36,001 nucleotides of DNA from Pseudomonadota bacterium (GCA_020161475.1 JAIUNQ010000013.1:1-36001); one strand, 5' to 3'; positions 10,943-19,073 are shown, numbered from the stretch's first letter. The notes: generated by a model from the sequence alone, not told the origin. Translations and numbers: made by a program.

Positions 10943-11312
10943 AACCTATGCAACCCATTTCACGCGTGTTCCCCGCAAAACCTTGCGGATGACGCAAAAT
11001 GGGCAGCTGCCGCAGCGGCAAACCGCTATTTTCCCGCTGCGCGCCCCGCAGAGTGACGCAATTTCCCCCGGACAGCGAAGAATTCTCGCGTGCTTCACCG
11101 CAAAGTGAGGTTGGCGAGGCCGCCTCACACGCTCGGAGCGTGCGTCAGGCTACTCGAACGACGAAGCGATGTCGGCGGCGCTCGCGAGCCCTTCCTGTCT
11201 CCTGCCCTTCCTGTCCCGGCCTCCCCATCCGCGCGCGCCGAAGCGCAGAAAGTTTGCCGCCGCCTTTCGAGGGGAGATTGACAAGGTCGACTGTTCCGGG
11301 AATAAATAAATC

Positions 11313-11324
11313 GAACGATCATTC
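11313..11324. promoter_or_regulatory. Putative TetR operator ahead of the Rieske oxygenase operon
   Basis: GAACGATCATTC, an imperfect palindrome with one mismatched pair, followed by TAA. It lies 18 bases before the GTG start, in an A/T-rich promoter stretch. It closely matches GAACAGTCGTTCTAA at 15735. Confidence 0.55.
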
Positions 11325-11342
11325 TAACTAAGAGAGACGCCC

Positions 11343-12638
11343 GTGACATCCGCCGCAAGCCCCTCGTCCAAGGCAGCGAGCTCCATGCTTTCCCGCCCCG
11401 ACTTTCACGCGCTGATCAAGGAAAACCGCGTCCACTCCTCGCTCTATTACGATGAGCGCGTGTTTCAGGAGGAGCTGGAGAACATCTGGTACAAGACCTG
11501 GGTCTATGTCGGTCATGTCTCCGAGGTGCCGAAGAAAAACGACTATGTAACAAAGGCAATCGGCCCGACGCCGATTCTGATGGTGCATGACCGCCACGGC
11601 AATATCAGCCTGCTGCAGAACAAGTGCCCCCATCGCGGCAACCAGCTCTGCGCCTATCAGAAGGGCAACCGCACCTCCTTCACCTGCCCCTATCACGCCT
11701 GGACCTTCGCCAACTCCGGCGAACTCGTCGGCCTTGCCTTCCCGGATGGCTATGAGGGCGTGGACAAGAGCGAGTTCTCGCTGGGCAAGGTGCCCCGCAT
11801 CGCAATCTATCGCGGGCTGGTGTTCGGCTCTTTCGCCAAGGAAGGCCCCTCGCTCGAAGAGCATCTGGGGGATGCCAAACGCGCGCTCGACCAGATGCTC
11901 GACAACTCCCCCGAGGGCGAGCTGGAGCTGACCGCCGGGTTTTTGCAGCATCGCACCAAGGCCAACTGGAAGTTCGTGCTGGAAAACGAGACCGACGGCT
12001 ACCACCCCGGCTCCGTCCATGGCTCGATCTTTCAGGTGGCCTCCTCGCCGGTTCCGGCGCTGTATAAGCCCGAATCCCTCGCGCTGACGCGTGATTACGG
12101 CAATGGCCACACCGAATTCGATCTGAGGCCCCAATGGCGGCACGTCGGCAAGCCGATGTATTGGTTCAACACCACCGCCGAGAAGCTCCCGCTCTACACC
12201 GAGGCCATGAAGAAGGCTTACGGCGAGCAGCGCTCGCAGGAAATCATGATCGACGGTTCGCCCCACATCATGATTTTCCCGAACCTCTTCATCGCCGAGA
12301 TCCAGATGTTCGTGATCCAGCCGGTGTCGGTGAACGAGACGATCCAGCATGTCACGGCGCTGCAGTTCAAGGGTGCGCCGGATTTCAATCGCCGCCTGCG
12401 CCAGCAGACGATGGGCTCGGTCGGCCCCGCCGGCTTCCTGCTGGCCGATGACACCGAGATGTATGAGCGCAACCATCGCGGTGCGCTGATCAACAACCCG
12501 GAATGGATTGTGCTCACCCGCGGCGAAAAGCGCGAAACGCGCGATGAAGACGGCCATCGCATTGGCCATTCCACGGATGAAGTGACCCAGCGCGGCATCT
12601 GGCGCCACTACCTCAAACTGATGACCGAGCAGGCCTGA
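11343..12638 (+). CDS. Rieske aromatic ring-hydroxylating oxygenase, alpha (catalytic) subunit
   Basis: A 431-residue protein of normal alpha-subunit length. The [2Fe-2S] Rieske site is CPHRG with Cys95 and His97, and CPYHAW with Cys115 and His118. The mononuclear iron site is ETDGYHPGSVHG, giving His221 and His226 after bridging Asp218, with the third ligand Asp near residue 370 in LLADDTEMYERN. It adds O2 to an aromatic ring, most often giving a cis-dihydrodiol. The start used is GTG 11343 with an AGAGAG sequence upstream; ATG 11385 is an alternative that removes 14 poorly conserved residues. The substrate cannot be assigned; the overall type is that of benzoate- or phenylpropionate-class two-subunit oxygenases. 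Confidence 0.94.
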   Translation: MTSAASPSSKAASSMLSRPDFHALIKENRVHSSLYYDERVFQEELENIWYKTWVYVGHVSEVPKKNDYVTKAIGPTPILMVHDRHGNISLLQNKCPHRGNQLCAYQKGNRTSFTCPYHAWTFANSGELVGLAFPDGYEGVDKSEFSLGKVPRIAIYRGLVFGSFAKEGPSLEEHLGDAKRALDQMLDNSPEGELELTAGFLQHRTKANWKFVLENETDGYHPGSVHGSIFQVASSPVPALYKPESLALTRDYGNGHTEFDLRPQWRHVGKPMYWFNTTAEKLPLYTEAMKKAYGEQRSQEIMIDGSPHIMIFPNLFIAEIQMFVIQPVSVNETIQHVTALQFKGAPDFNRRLRQQTMGSVGPAGFLLADDTEMYERNHRGALINNPEWIVLTRGEKRETRDEDGHRIGHSTDEVTQRGIWRHYLKLMTEQA

Positions 12639-12643
12639 CCCCG

Positions 12644-13177
12644 ATGATCGACGAAAACGAAATCGACCCTTCCATCGCCGAGCCGGTGGCCCTTTCGCCC
12701 GAGCAGGAATTGATGCTCCGCCGCATCGAACAGTTCCTCTACTACGAGGCGCGCTTGCAGGATCTGCACGCTTATGACGCGTGGGAGAGCCTGTGGACGG
12801 ATGATGCGATCTACTGGATTCCCGCCAACGGCGAGAACCCGGACCCGGAAACGCAGATGTCCTATGTGTACGACAACCGCTCGCGCATCGGCGTGCGCAT
12901 CAAGCAGCTCAAAACCGGCAAGCGCCACACCCAGACGCCGCGTTCGCAGCTGGCGCGCATCATCTCCAACATCGAATTCATTGCGCAGAACGGAGACGAG
13001 TTCGAGGTGCGCGCCAATGCCTTCATCTACGAGGACTCCTTGCGCGGCGAGACCACCTGGGCGGCGCGCAACGAGTATCGCTTGCGCCTCGTGGACAATA
13101 AGCTGAAGCTGGTGCGCAAGAAGGTTGTTCTGGTGAACAACAACAAGCCGATCTACACCCTCTCCTTCCTCGTTTAA
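12644..13177 (+). CDS. Aromatic ring-hydroxylating oxygenase, beta subunit
   Basis: A 177-residue SnoaL/NTF2-fold protein of the small-subunit family. Typical segments are RRIEQFLYYEARLQDLHAYD, WTDDAIYWIPA, DNRSRIGVRI and the terminal VVLVNNNKPIYTLSFLV. The beta subunit has a structural role in the alpha3beta3 hexamer. The gene follows alpha after a 5-base gap and is surely co-transcribed with it. The crotonase gene follows after 20 bases. Confidence 0.93.
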   Translation: MIDENEIDPSIAEPVALSPEQELMLRRIEQFLYYEARLQDLHAYDAWESLWTDDAIYWIPANGENPDPETQMSYVYDNRSRIGVRIKQLKTGKRHTQTPRSQLARIISNIEFIAQNGDEFEVRANAFIYEDSLRGETTWAARNEYRLRLVDNKLKLVRKKVVLVNNNKPIYTLSFLV

Positions 13178-13197
13178 GCGCTGGATAAATAAGAAGA

Positions 13198-14001
13198 ATG
13201 GCTATCGACAAGGTGATCCCGGACGGCCCCGTCCTGCTCGAATGCGAGGACGGGATTGCGACCCTGACCCTCAACCGCCCCGACTCCGCCAATGGCATGA
13301 ATCTCGGGTTCATGAAGGCGCTCTATGAGGCCGCCATGGCCTGCCACCGCTATCCGGGCCTGCGGGTGATCCGCCTGCGCGGGGCGGGCAAAAACTTCTG
13401 CGCCGGGGGCGATGTGCGCGAATTCGCCGCGCAAGGGGATGACATCGGCGATTACATGCGCGAGGTGACGGCCTATCTTCAGGCCGCTGTCGGCGTGCTG
13501 ATCCGCACCAACGCTATCGTGATTGCCGAGGTGCAGGGCTTTGCCGCCGGGGGCGGCGGGCTCGGGCTGGTGTGCGCCTCCGACATCGTAATCGCGGGGG
13601 CGGGCGCCAAGTTCCTTGCGGGGGCGACGCGCGTCGCCATGGTGCCGGATGGCGGTGCTTCGGTGATCCTGCCGCAGCTCGTCGGCTTCCGCCGCGCCAT
13701 GGAGATTCTTGTTTCCAACCGCGTCATTCCCGCGCATGAGGCCGAGGCCATCGGGCTGATCACCAAGGTGGTGCCGGATGACAAGCTGGCGGAAGAAGCC
13801 GAAGCGCTGGCCAAAAGCGTCGCGGCGGGCGCACCGCTGGCGCTCGCCAACATGAAGCGCCTGCTGTGGAACGGGATTGGCGTGGAAGCGGCGCTGCCCG
13901 AAGAAGCGCGCACACAGAGCCTGCTGTGCGGAACGGCGGATGCCCGCGAGGGCCTTGCAGCGGTGATTGAAAAGCGCGCGCCCAAGTTCACGGGGCGCTG
14001 A
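13198..14001 (+). CDS. Crotonase-family enoyl-CoA hydratase/isomerase, PaaG-like active site
   Basis: A 267-residue crotonase with the CoA-binding and oxyanion features KNFCAGGDVREF and GFAAGGGGLGLVCASDI. The two catalytic glutamates of true hydratases are absent: the first position is Gly (about residue 120) and the second region reads GATRVAMVPDGG. Asp151 in MVPDGG matches the catalytic Asp of PaaG (VPDAGGT), the ring-1,2-epoxyphenylacetyl-CoA isomerase. An isomerase role on a CoA thioester is therefore more likely than hydration. The gene lies inside the Rieske operon and ends directly before the dehydrogenase start. No other paaG candidate is seen in the window. Confidence 0.85.
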   Translation: MAIDKVIPDGPVLLECEDGIATLTLNRPDSANGMNLGFMKALYEAAMACHRYPGLRVIRLRGAGKNFCAGGDVREFAAQGDDIGDYMREVTAYLQAAVGVLIRTNAIVIAEVQGFAAGGGGLGLVCASDIVIAGAGAKFLAGATRVAMVPDGGASVILPQLVGFRRAMEILVSNRVIPAHEAEAIGLITKVVPDDKLAEEAEALAKSVAAGAPLALANMKRLLWNGIGVEAALPEEARTQSLLCGTADAREGLAAVIEKRAPKFTGR

Positions 14002-14004
14002 GTG

Positions 14005-14730
14005 ATGGCGGACCGGGTGCTGGTTACCGGAGGCGCGGCTGGTATCGGGGCAGCGATTGTCCGCGCCCTTTGCGCGCGTGGCGATATGGTGGTCTTTGTG
14101 GATCGTGATGCCGCAACCGGCGCGGCGCTGGCGGCAGAGACCGGCGCTATTTTCGTTCAAATGGACGCCACAGATGATGCGGCCATCGACGCGCTTTTTG
14201 CCGCACACGGCCCATTCGATGTGCTTGTCAACAATGTCGGGGCGGATCAGCATTCCTTCTTCACGCAGACCACCCGTGAGGACTGGCGGCACTATCTGAA
14301 CATCAACCTCGAAACCGTCTTCGCCTTTACCCTGCGCGCCCTGCCCGGCATGCAGGCCAAGGGCTATGGCCGCATCGTCAACATCGCCTCGGAAGCGGGG
14401 CGGCTGGGTTCCAAGGGCGGTTCGGTCTATGCGGCGGCGAAAGCGGGGGTCGTGGGCTTCACCCGCTCGATCGCGCGCGAGAATGCCCGCTACGGCATCA
14501 CCTGCAACGCGGTACTGCCGGGGCCCATTCGCACGCCGATGGTCGCCAAGGGCATTGCCGAACACGGCGAAAAGCTGGAGCAGAGCATGGCCGCCCTCAC
14601 CCTGTTCCGCCGCATCGGCGAGCCGGAGGAAGTGGCGGCGGCGGTCGCGTTTTTCGCCTCCCGTCAGGCCAGCTTCATCACCGGCGAGGCCCTCGGTGTT
14701 TCCGGCGGCATGGGCTGCGGCGCCGGCTAG
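14005..14730 (+). CDS. Short-chain dehydrogenase/reductase (SDR)
   Basis: A classical SDR of 241 residues. The cofactor motif TGGAAGIG lies at residues 8-15, NNVGA at 76-80, and the catalytic set is Ser129, Tyr142 and Lys146 (SVYAAAKAG). Asp33 at the end of the second strand suggests NAD preference. Its position after a Rieske oxygenase suggests cis-dihydrodiol or hydroxyacyl-CoA oxidation. Two start codons follow each other, GTG 14002 and ATG 14005; the ATG is used. The start lies within 4 bases of the crotonase stop, so the pair is translationally coupled. Confidence 0.88.
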   Translation: MADRVLVTGGAAGIGAAIVRALCARGDMVVFVDRDAATGAALAAETGAIFVQMDATDDAAIDALFAAHGPFDVLVNNVGADQHSFFTQTTREDWRHYLNINLETVFAFTLRALPGMQAKGYGRIVNIASEAGRLGSKGGSVYAAAKAGVVGFTRSIARENARYGITCNAVLPGPIRTPMVAKGIAEHGEKLEQSMAALTLFRRIGEPEEVAAAVAFFASRQASFITGEALGVSGGMGCGAG

Positions 14731-14751
14731 AGGCTAGCCTCCTTGTTCTTT
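14725..14751 (+). terminator. Weak candidate terminator at the end of the Rieske-SDR operon
   Basis: GGCTAG and CTAGCC form a 6-base stem with a 3-base loop, followed by TCCTTGTTCTTT. The stem overlaps the SDR stop codon and the T tract is interrupted. The next gene (14784) is convergent, so a terminator is expected here. Confidence 0.35.
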
Positions 14752-14783
14752 CTCGCCTGAGCGTCTTTCGTCCCGCTGGGCGG

Positions 14784-15674
14784 CTATTGTAAGGCCTGCC
14801 TCAAGAACGCACCGATTTCCTCAATCGACTCCTGCGCCTCCGGCAGCTCCGCAAACACCTGAAAATGGTGATACATTTCAGGCCAGACCTTGAGCGTGCA
14901 GGCCGCGCCCGCCGCATCCGCCCGTGCTTTCAGCAAGGTTGAATCGTCGAGCGTGATGTCGAAATCCCCGGCATGCACCAGCATTGGCGGCAGGTTCGCG
15001 AGGGAAGCTTCCAGCGGGTTGGCGAGCGGATGGGCGGCATCTCCCCCCTTGCCGATATAGGTGCGCGCCATGGCACGCAGTGCTTCGGGTTTCGAGAAAA
15101 TGTCCTTCTCGGCACGGGACGTGTAGCTCTCGCCGCGCAGGGTGAGATCCAGCCACGGCGAGATCAGCGCAAGGGCTGCGGGCTGGCCAAGGCCGAGATC
15201 GCGCGCCTGCTGGGCGAGCACGAGCGCAAGGTTGCCGCCCGCTGAATCCCCCGCAATCGCGATCTTTTCCGGAGAATGCCCCGCCGCCATCAGCACCTTG
15301 TAAACATGCAGGCCATCTTCGACCTGCGCCGGAAAGCGATGCTCCGGCGCGAGCCGATAATTGGGCGTGAGGATGGAGACGCCCGCCGCCGCAGCCAAGC
15401 GGCAGATCAGGCTCTTGTGCGAGGCGGGCGAGCCGATCTGGAACCCGCCGCCGTGGAGATAGAGCACGATGCCGGCGGTTTTACGCTCGGGCGGATGCGT
15501 CCATGTCGCGCGCATGCCAGCAAATTCCACCTCATCCACCTCCCCCGGTGTCGGGCCGCGCAGCAATTGCACGAAGCCCGCGCGGATCTCATCGAGCGTC
15601 GCGCCCGCCGCCCAACGGCTGGTGGTCTCGATAATGCGCTGGGCGACAATCTGCCGCGCGCTTGGAAAACTCAT
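14784..15674 (-). CDS. Alpha/beta hydrolase, hormone-sensitive-lipase family esterase
   Basis: A 296-residue hydrolase. The oxyanion motif HGGG lies at residues 74-77 (YLHGGGFQIGSP) and the nucleophile Ser144 in AGDSAGGNLAL. The acid is probably in HAGDFDITLDDS and the His in MYHHFQVFAEL. This combination defines the HSL (GDSAG) esterase family and not the C-C bond hydrolases of meta-cleavage pathways. The start at ATG 15674 is preferred over 15710 because AAAGGG lies 6-7 bases before it. It is transcribed towards the Rieske operon and away from the reductase gene. It may release an acid from an ester or lactone, but the substrate is unknown. Confidence 0.9.
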   Translation of the reverse strand: MSFPSARQIVAQRIIETTSRWAAGATLDEIRAGFVQLLRGPTPGEVDEVEFAGMRATWTHPPERKTAGIVLYLHGGGFQIGSPASHKSLICRLAAAAGVSILTPNYRLAPEHRFPAQVEDGLHVYKVLMAAGHSPEKIAIAGDSAGGNLALVLAQQARDLGLGQPAALALISPWLDLTLRGESYTSRAEKDIFSKPEALRAMARTYIGKGGDAAHPLANPLEASLANLPPMLVHAGDFDITLDDSTLLKARADAAGAACTLKVWPEMYHHFQVFAELPEAQESIEEIGAFLRQALQ

Positions 15675-15734
15675 GATCGACCCTTTCAACGCGTTGGGAC
15701 TTGACCTCATGGAGAGGGTTGATATTTATAGTCC

Positions 15735-15746
15735 GAACAGTCGTTC
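15735..15746. promoter_or_regulatory. Putative TetR operator between the esterase and ferredoxin reductase genes
   Basis: GAACAGTCGTTC is a palindrome with perfect 4-base arms (GAAC/GTTC), within TAGTCCGAACAGTCGTTCTAA. It lies 20 bases before the reductase ATG and 61 bases before the esterase start. One regulator could therefore control both directions. Confidence 0.55.
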
Positions 15747-15765
15747 TAATAAAAGAAAAATCTCG

Positions 15766-16965
15766 ATGACCGATCCTATCATCATCGTTGGCGGCGGTCA
15801 GGCTGCTGCATCCCTTGCCATCCAGCTCCGTGATCTGGGTTACGCCAAGCCCGTGATGATCATTGGCGAGGAGGCCGCGCCACCCTACCAGCGCCCGCCC
15901 CTCTCCAAGAAATATCTGAGCGGCGAATGGGCGGATGATCGGCTTTATCTTCGCACGCCGGAAGCCTGGGCCGCCAGCAACATCACGGTGCGCACAGGCG
16001 CGAAGGTTTCACGTATCGACCCCGCGACGAAAACGGTTTCGCTGGCGGGCGAGAAGCTGCGCTACGGCAAACTGGCGCTGGCGACGGGGGCCGTATCCCG
16101 CCCGCTGCCACCGCAGTTTGTTGGTCTGGATCAGGTCTATGAGCTGCGCAACCTCGCTGATGTGGACCGCCTGCGCGCGGCCTTCCACCCCGGCAAGCGA
16201 ATGGCGGTGATCGGCGGCGGCTTCATCGGGCTGGAGACGGCGGCGGTTGCCGCCAAGACGGGCCTCAAGGTGACGGTGATCGAGCGTGCGCCACGCATTC
16301 TCGAGCGCGCTGTCGGCGCCGCAACCTCCGATCATTTCCGCGCCCTGCACGAGGGCTATGGCGTGCGTATCCTCGAAAGTTGTGGGGTGAATGAGGTTCA
16401 AACGAACGATGGCACCATTGCGCTGTCGCTTTCCAACGGGGAAACGCTGGAGGTTGATCTCGTGCTTGTGGGCATTGGGGTTCTGCCCGCGACAGCACTG
16501 GCGGAAGCGGCGGGAATTGCGGTGGACAACGGCATCGCGACCGATGCGTACGGCCGCACATCCGCGCCCGAGATCTGGGCAGCGGGAGACTGCGCGAGCT
16601 TCCCCTATGGTAAGGGCCGCCTGCGGCTGGAGAGCGTGCAGAACGCCATCGACCAAGCCAAAGCCGTGGCCGCCGATATGCTGGGGCGTGGCCAGCCTTA
16701 TCACCCCTATCCGTGGTTCTGGTCGGATCAATATGACGCCAAGCTGCAAATTTCCGGGCTTTTCAACGGGTTTGATCAGGTGATCACCCGCAAGGGGCGC
16801 GCTGGGGTCGCCCATTGGTATTTTCGCGATGGGCGTTTCGTCGCTGTTGAAGCGATTAACGAGCCTGCCGCCTTCATGACCGGGCGCAAGCTGCTGGAGG
16901 CGGGGGCCGCGTTGGATGCCGCCTTAATGGCTGACGAGAGCTTTGACCCCCGGCGCTGCCTTTGA
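15766..16965 (+). CDS. NAD(P)H-dependent ferredoxin reductase (FAD, oxygenase electron transfer)
   Basis: A 399-residue flavoprotein of the BphA4/rhodocoxin reductase type. The FAD site is IIIVGGGQAAAS at the N-terminus, the pyridine nucleotide site is AVIGGGFIGLETAA near residue 150, and the second FAD motif is IWAAGDCASF near residue 280. The C-terminal domain begins with YPWFWSDQYD. It would pass electrons from NADH through a ferredoxin to the Rieske oxygenase. ATG 15766 is chosen because longer versions would run through the operator at 15735. No ferredoxin gene is seen anywhere in the window. Its last 42 bases overlap the end of the convergent tetR gene. Confidence 0.93.
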   Translation: MTDPIIIVGGGQAAASLAIQLRDLGYAKPVMIIGEEAAPPYQRPPLSKKYLSGEWADDRLYLRTPEAWAASNITVRTGAKVSRIDPATKTVSLAGEKLRYGKLALATGAVSRPLPPQFVGLDQVYELRNLADVDRLRAAFHPGKRMAVIGGGFIGLETAAVAAKTGLKVTVIERAPRILERAVGAATSDHFRALHEGYGVRILESCGVNEVQTNDGTIALSLSNGETLEVDLVLVGIGVLPATALAEAAGIAVDNGIATDAYGRTSAPEIWAAGDCASFPYGKGRLRLESVQNAIDQAKAVAADMLGRGQPYHPYPWFWSDQYDAKLQISGLFNGFDQVITRKGRAGVAHWYFRDGRFVAVEAINEPAAFMTGRKLLEAGAALDAALMADESFDPRRCL

Positions 16966-17577
16966 CTCGCGCGCCGGCACCGCGCTCACCGTGCGATACC
17001 CCTCAAGGAACAGGCGCACGCAGCGGTCGGCCAGATCATGCGGCTGCACTGCGCCTTCGGCGCGATACCACGTGTAGGTCCAGTTGATCATGCCAAAGAA
17101 GAGCATGGTATCGACATCCGTCGTGCCGCCGATCCCGCCTGCTTCAGCCTGAATGGATTTGAGGATATTGCGGACGTAGGACACCAGCTCGCGCTGCTTA
17201 TCGACGATTTCGAGGCGGTTCGTGTCCGGCAGGAATTCCATGCAGGTCAGCAGCACCACGTGCTGGGCGCGCGAAACAGCATAGATTTCCATGAAATAGC
17301 GGGTGATCTGCGTGAAGCGCTCCATCGGATCGCTCTGCTGGGCGACGATTTCGCGCGCACCATGCAGCAGCTTGTCCACATGCGCCGAAAGCATGGCGAT
17401 GAGGATCGCTTCTTTCGATTCGAAATAATGGTAGAGGCGCGACTTGGAGCACTCGCAGGCTTCGGCAATATCCCCAATGGAGCTGGCCACGTAACCGCGC
17501 GAGGCGAAAAGCTCGGCTGTCTTCTCGAGGATGAGTTCCTGAATGCTGTCGTAATCCGGCGAGCGGGTTCTGGCCAC
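16924..17577 (-). CDS. TetR/AcrR-family transcriptional regulator
   Basis: A 217-residue regulator. The N-terminal TetR helix-turn-helix reads IQELILEKTAELFASRGYVA then IGDIAEACECSKSRLYHYFESKEAILIAML. The ligand domain is unassigned. The start is GTG 17577 with a GAGAG sequence before it; no in-frame ATG lies upstream. Regulators of this type control phenylacetate and acyl-CoA operons and usually respond to a CoA thioester. It sits in the middle of the cluster, and related palindromes lie before five surrounding transcription units, so it is the prime candidate to bind them. The gene overlaps the end of the convergent reductase gene by 42 bases. Confidence 0.9.
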   Translation of the reverse strand: MARTRSPDYDSIQELILEKTAELFASRGYVASSIGDIAEACECSKSRLYHYFESKEAILIAMLSAHVDKLLHGAREIVAQQSDPMERFTQITRYFMEIYAVSRAQHVVLLTCMEFLPDTNRLEIVDKQRELVSYVRNILKSIQAEAGGIGGTTDVDTMLFFGMINWTYTWYRAEGAVQPHDLADRCVRLFLEGYRTVSAVPARESKAAPGVKALVSH

Positions 17578-17599
17578 GGGGAACTCTCATTTTTTCGAA

Positions 17600-17629
17600 C
17601 GAACGCACGCCTATTTAGGCGCGCGTTCG
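17600..17629. promoter_or_regulatory. 30-base inverted repeat between the CoA ligase and tetR
   Basis: GAACGC-A-CGCCTA-TT-TAGGCG-C-GCGTTC is an almost perfect dyad with one mismatched pair. It lies 22 bases before the tetR start and 20 bases after the ligase stop. No T tract follows on either strand, so an operator (perhaps autoregulatory) is more likely than a terminator. The outer GAAC/GTTC match the half-sites of the other operators. Confidence 0.55.
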
Positions 17630-17649
17630 CCAATACGCAATGATGTCCA

Positions 17650-18972
17650 TCAAGCCTTTGAAGAACGGTGCAAAACGCGCGTGGCCTTGGCTTCGTAGCG
17701 CGGCAGCGACCCGCCGGGAACGCATTCCACATCGGCGTGAATGCCGATTCGTGTATGGATCGTTCGGCGAATATCGGCCTCGATATGCTCCGCCGGGCGG
17801 TTGGTGGCCGGATCAGCCTCCACCGCCACCGTCATCTGGCTGATCGTGACCGCTTCCTTGTCGATATAGATCTGCCAGGCTTCCTTCACGGTGCCGGGTG
17901 TTCCGGCAATGATGTCCTCGATCTGCGAGGGGAAGACGATGACGCCCTTCACCTTCAGCATATCGTCCGTGCGCCCGATAAGGCGGCCAATGCGGCGCAT
18001 GCCGCGACGACCCGAGGGGCAATCATAAGGATTGGGCGAGAGCCGCACGAGATCGCGCGTGCGCCAGCGTACTACGGGCGAGGCTTCGCGGCAGAGCGTG
18101 GTGACGACAACCTCGCCGACCTCACCGGGCGCGACAGGCTTGAGCGTGGCGGGATCGAGAATTTCGGTAATCACCGTATCCTCGTTCACCAATTGCAACT
18201 CGTCCACGGCATGGGTGAAGGGTGTGGAAACGGCGAGGATTGGCCCGCCGGCCTCCGTGGTGCCGTAGATATTCTGGGCGAGGAAGCCTTCCGGCATCTC
18301 GGCCTCAAGCTGCGCGCGGAACTCCGCCGAGACGGACTGACCGCCCAAGATTCCGGTTTTGAGCACCCAATCCTTTTTCGGATCAATGCCTTGTGCCTTG
18401 GCCTGATTGATCAGCGTCATCAGCCAGAGCGGGGACATGGAGGCGACCTCATAGGCATGGTCGCGCAGCCATTGGACAGCCAGTTCACCGCGCCCCGGCC
18501 CTAGGGGGAAATTCGGGCACCCGAGCGCGGTGAAGCCGGCGTCCAGCGCCGGACCGCCGATCCAGAGGCCATATCCATAGCCCTGATAGGCGCGCTGGCC
18601 CGGTTTGACGCCTGCGGCGGTCAAGATGCGCGCCATCTGGTAGGGCAGCAGCTTGCCATAATCATTGGCGGACATGCCGAAGAGAACCGGCAGGCCCGTG
18701 GTGCCGGAAGTTGCGGTAAAGCGTTCCACCTTCTCCATTTTTTCGGACAGGAAGGGAAAGGGATAGCGCTCGCGCAGATCGGATTTGTCGAGGAAGGGCG
18801 CGTTGGCGAGGCCATCATCGGCCAGAAGGTCGTCCGGCTTCATGCCCGCCTTCCTGAAGTGCTCAACCCAGTCCGGCACGCCCTCAAGGCGCTGCACCAA
18901 GCTGGCCATGTGCTGGCGTTGGACTTTGCGGATTCCATCAGCGTCCAGCGTTTCCACTTCAGGATGGATCAT
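17650..18972 (-). CDS. PaaK-like aryl-CoA ligase (phenylacetate-CoA ligase family)
   Basis: A 440-residue adenylate-forming enzyme of PaaK length. The P-loop is TATSGTTGLP (TSGTTG at residues 88-93), followed by QGYGYGLWIGG and the YGTTE motif at 236-240. RTRDLVRL and GRTDDMLKVKGV mark the hinge and the C-terminal domain. It activates an aromatic acid to its CoA thioester with ATP. ATG 18972 is chosen because AAGGGAG lies 9 bases upstream; a longer frame to 19116 would run through the operator. The sequence is a divergent PaaK, so phenylacetate is likely but not certain; benzoate-type or substituted acids remain possible. It is transcribed ahead of tetR. Confidence 0.9.
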   Translation of the reverse strand: MIHPEVETLDADGIRKVQRQHMASLVQRLEGVPDWVEHFRKAGMKPDDLLADDGLANAPFLDKSDLRERYPFPFLSEKMEKVERFTATSGTTGLPVLFGMSANDYGKLLPYQMARILTAAGVKPGQRAYQGYGYGLWIGGPALDAGFTALGCPNFPLGPGRGELAVQWLRDHAYEVASMSPLWLMTLINQAKAQGIDPKKDWVLKTGILGGQSVSAEFRAQLEAEMPEGFLAQNIYGTTEAGGPILAVSTPFTHAVDELQLVNEDTVITEILDPATLKPVAPGEVGEVVVTTLCREASPVVRWRTRDLVRLSPNPYDCPSGRRGMRRIGRLIGRTDDMLKVKGVIVFPSQIEDIIAGTPGTVKEAWQIYIDKEAVTISQMTVAVEADPATNRPAEHIEADIRRTIHTRIGIHADVECVPGGSLPRYEAKATRVLHRSSKA

Positions 18973-19053
18973 GGCGGCAAACTCCCTTGGGCCAGTTGCG
19001 CGCGCCTTTTGGCATTTGATGTCGCGCAATGCGTTTCGTCTCGTTTTTATTTT

Positions 19054-19073
19054 TAGTCCGAACGATTGGACTA
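19054..19073. promoter_or_regulatory. Putative TetR operator ahead of the PaaK-like ligase
   Basis: TAGTCC and GGACTA form perfect 6-base arms around GAACGATT. The left part TAGTCCGAAC is identical to the left half of the site at 15735. The A/T-rich stretch TTTTTATTTTTAG next to it fits a promoter. It lies 82 bases before the ligase ATG. Confidence 0.5.

Larger units (their letters stand above)
10712..11342. other. Divergent intergenic region between importer 1 and the Rieske operon
   Basis: This 631-base stretch separates the minus-strand importer operon from the plus-strand oxygenase operon and must hold both promoters. I see no convincing gene: the short open frames lack ribosome sites and family resemblance. 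Two operator-like palindromes are present, one at 10932-10942 and one at 11313-11324. The A/T-rich stretch at 11301-11330, in an otherwise GC-rich region, marks the likely Rieske promoter. Confidence 0.7.

Noticed and set aside
14784..15674. Meta-cleavage C-C hydrolase for the Rieske pathway
   Set aside because: The HGGG and GDSAG motifs place it in the hormone-sensitive-lipase esterase family, not in the MhpC/BphD group.
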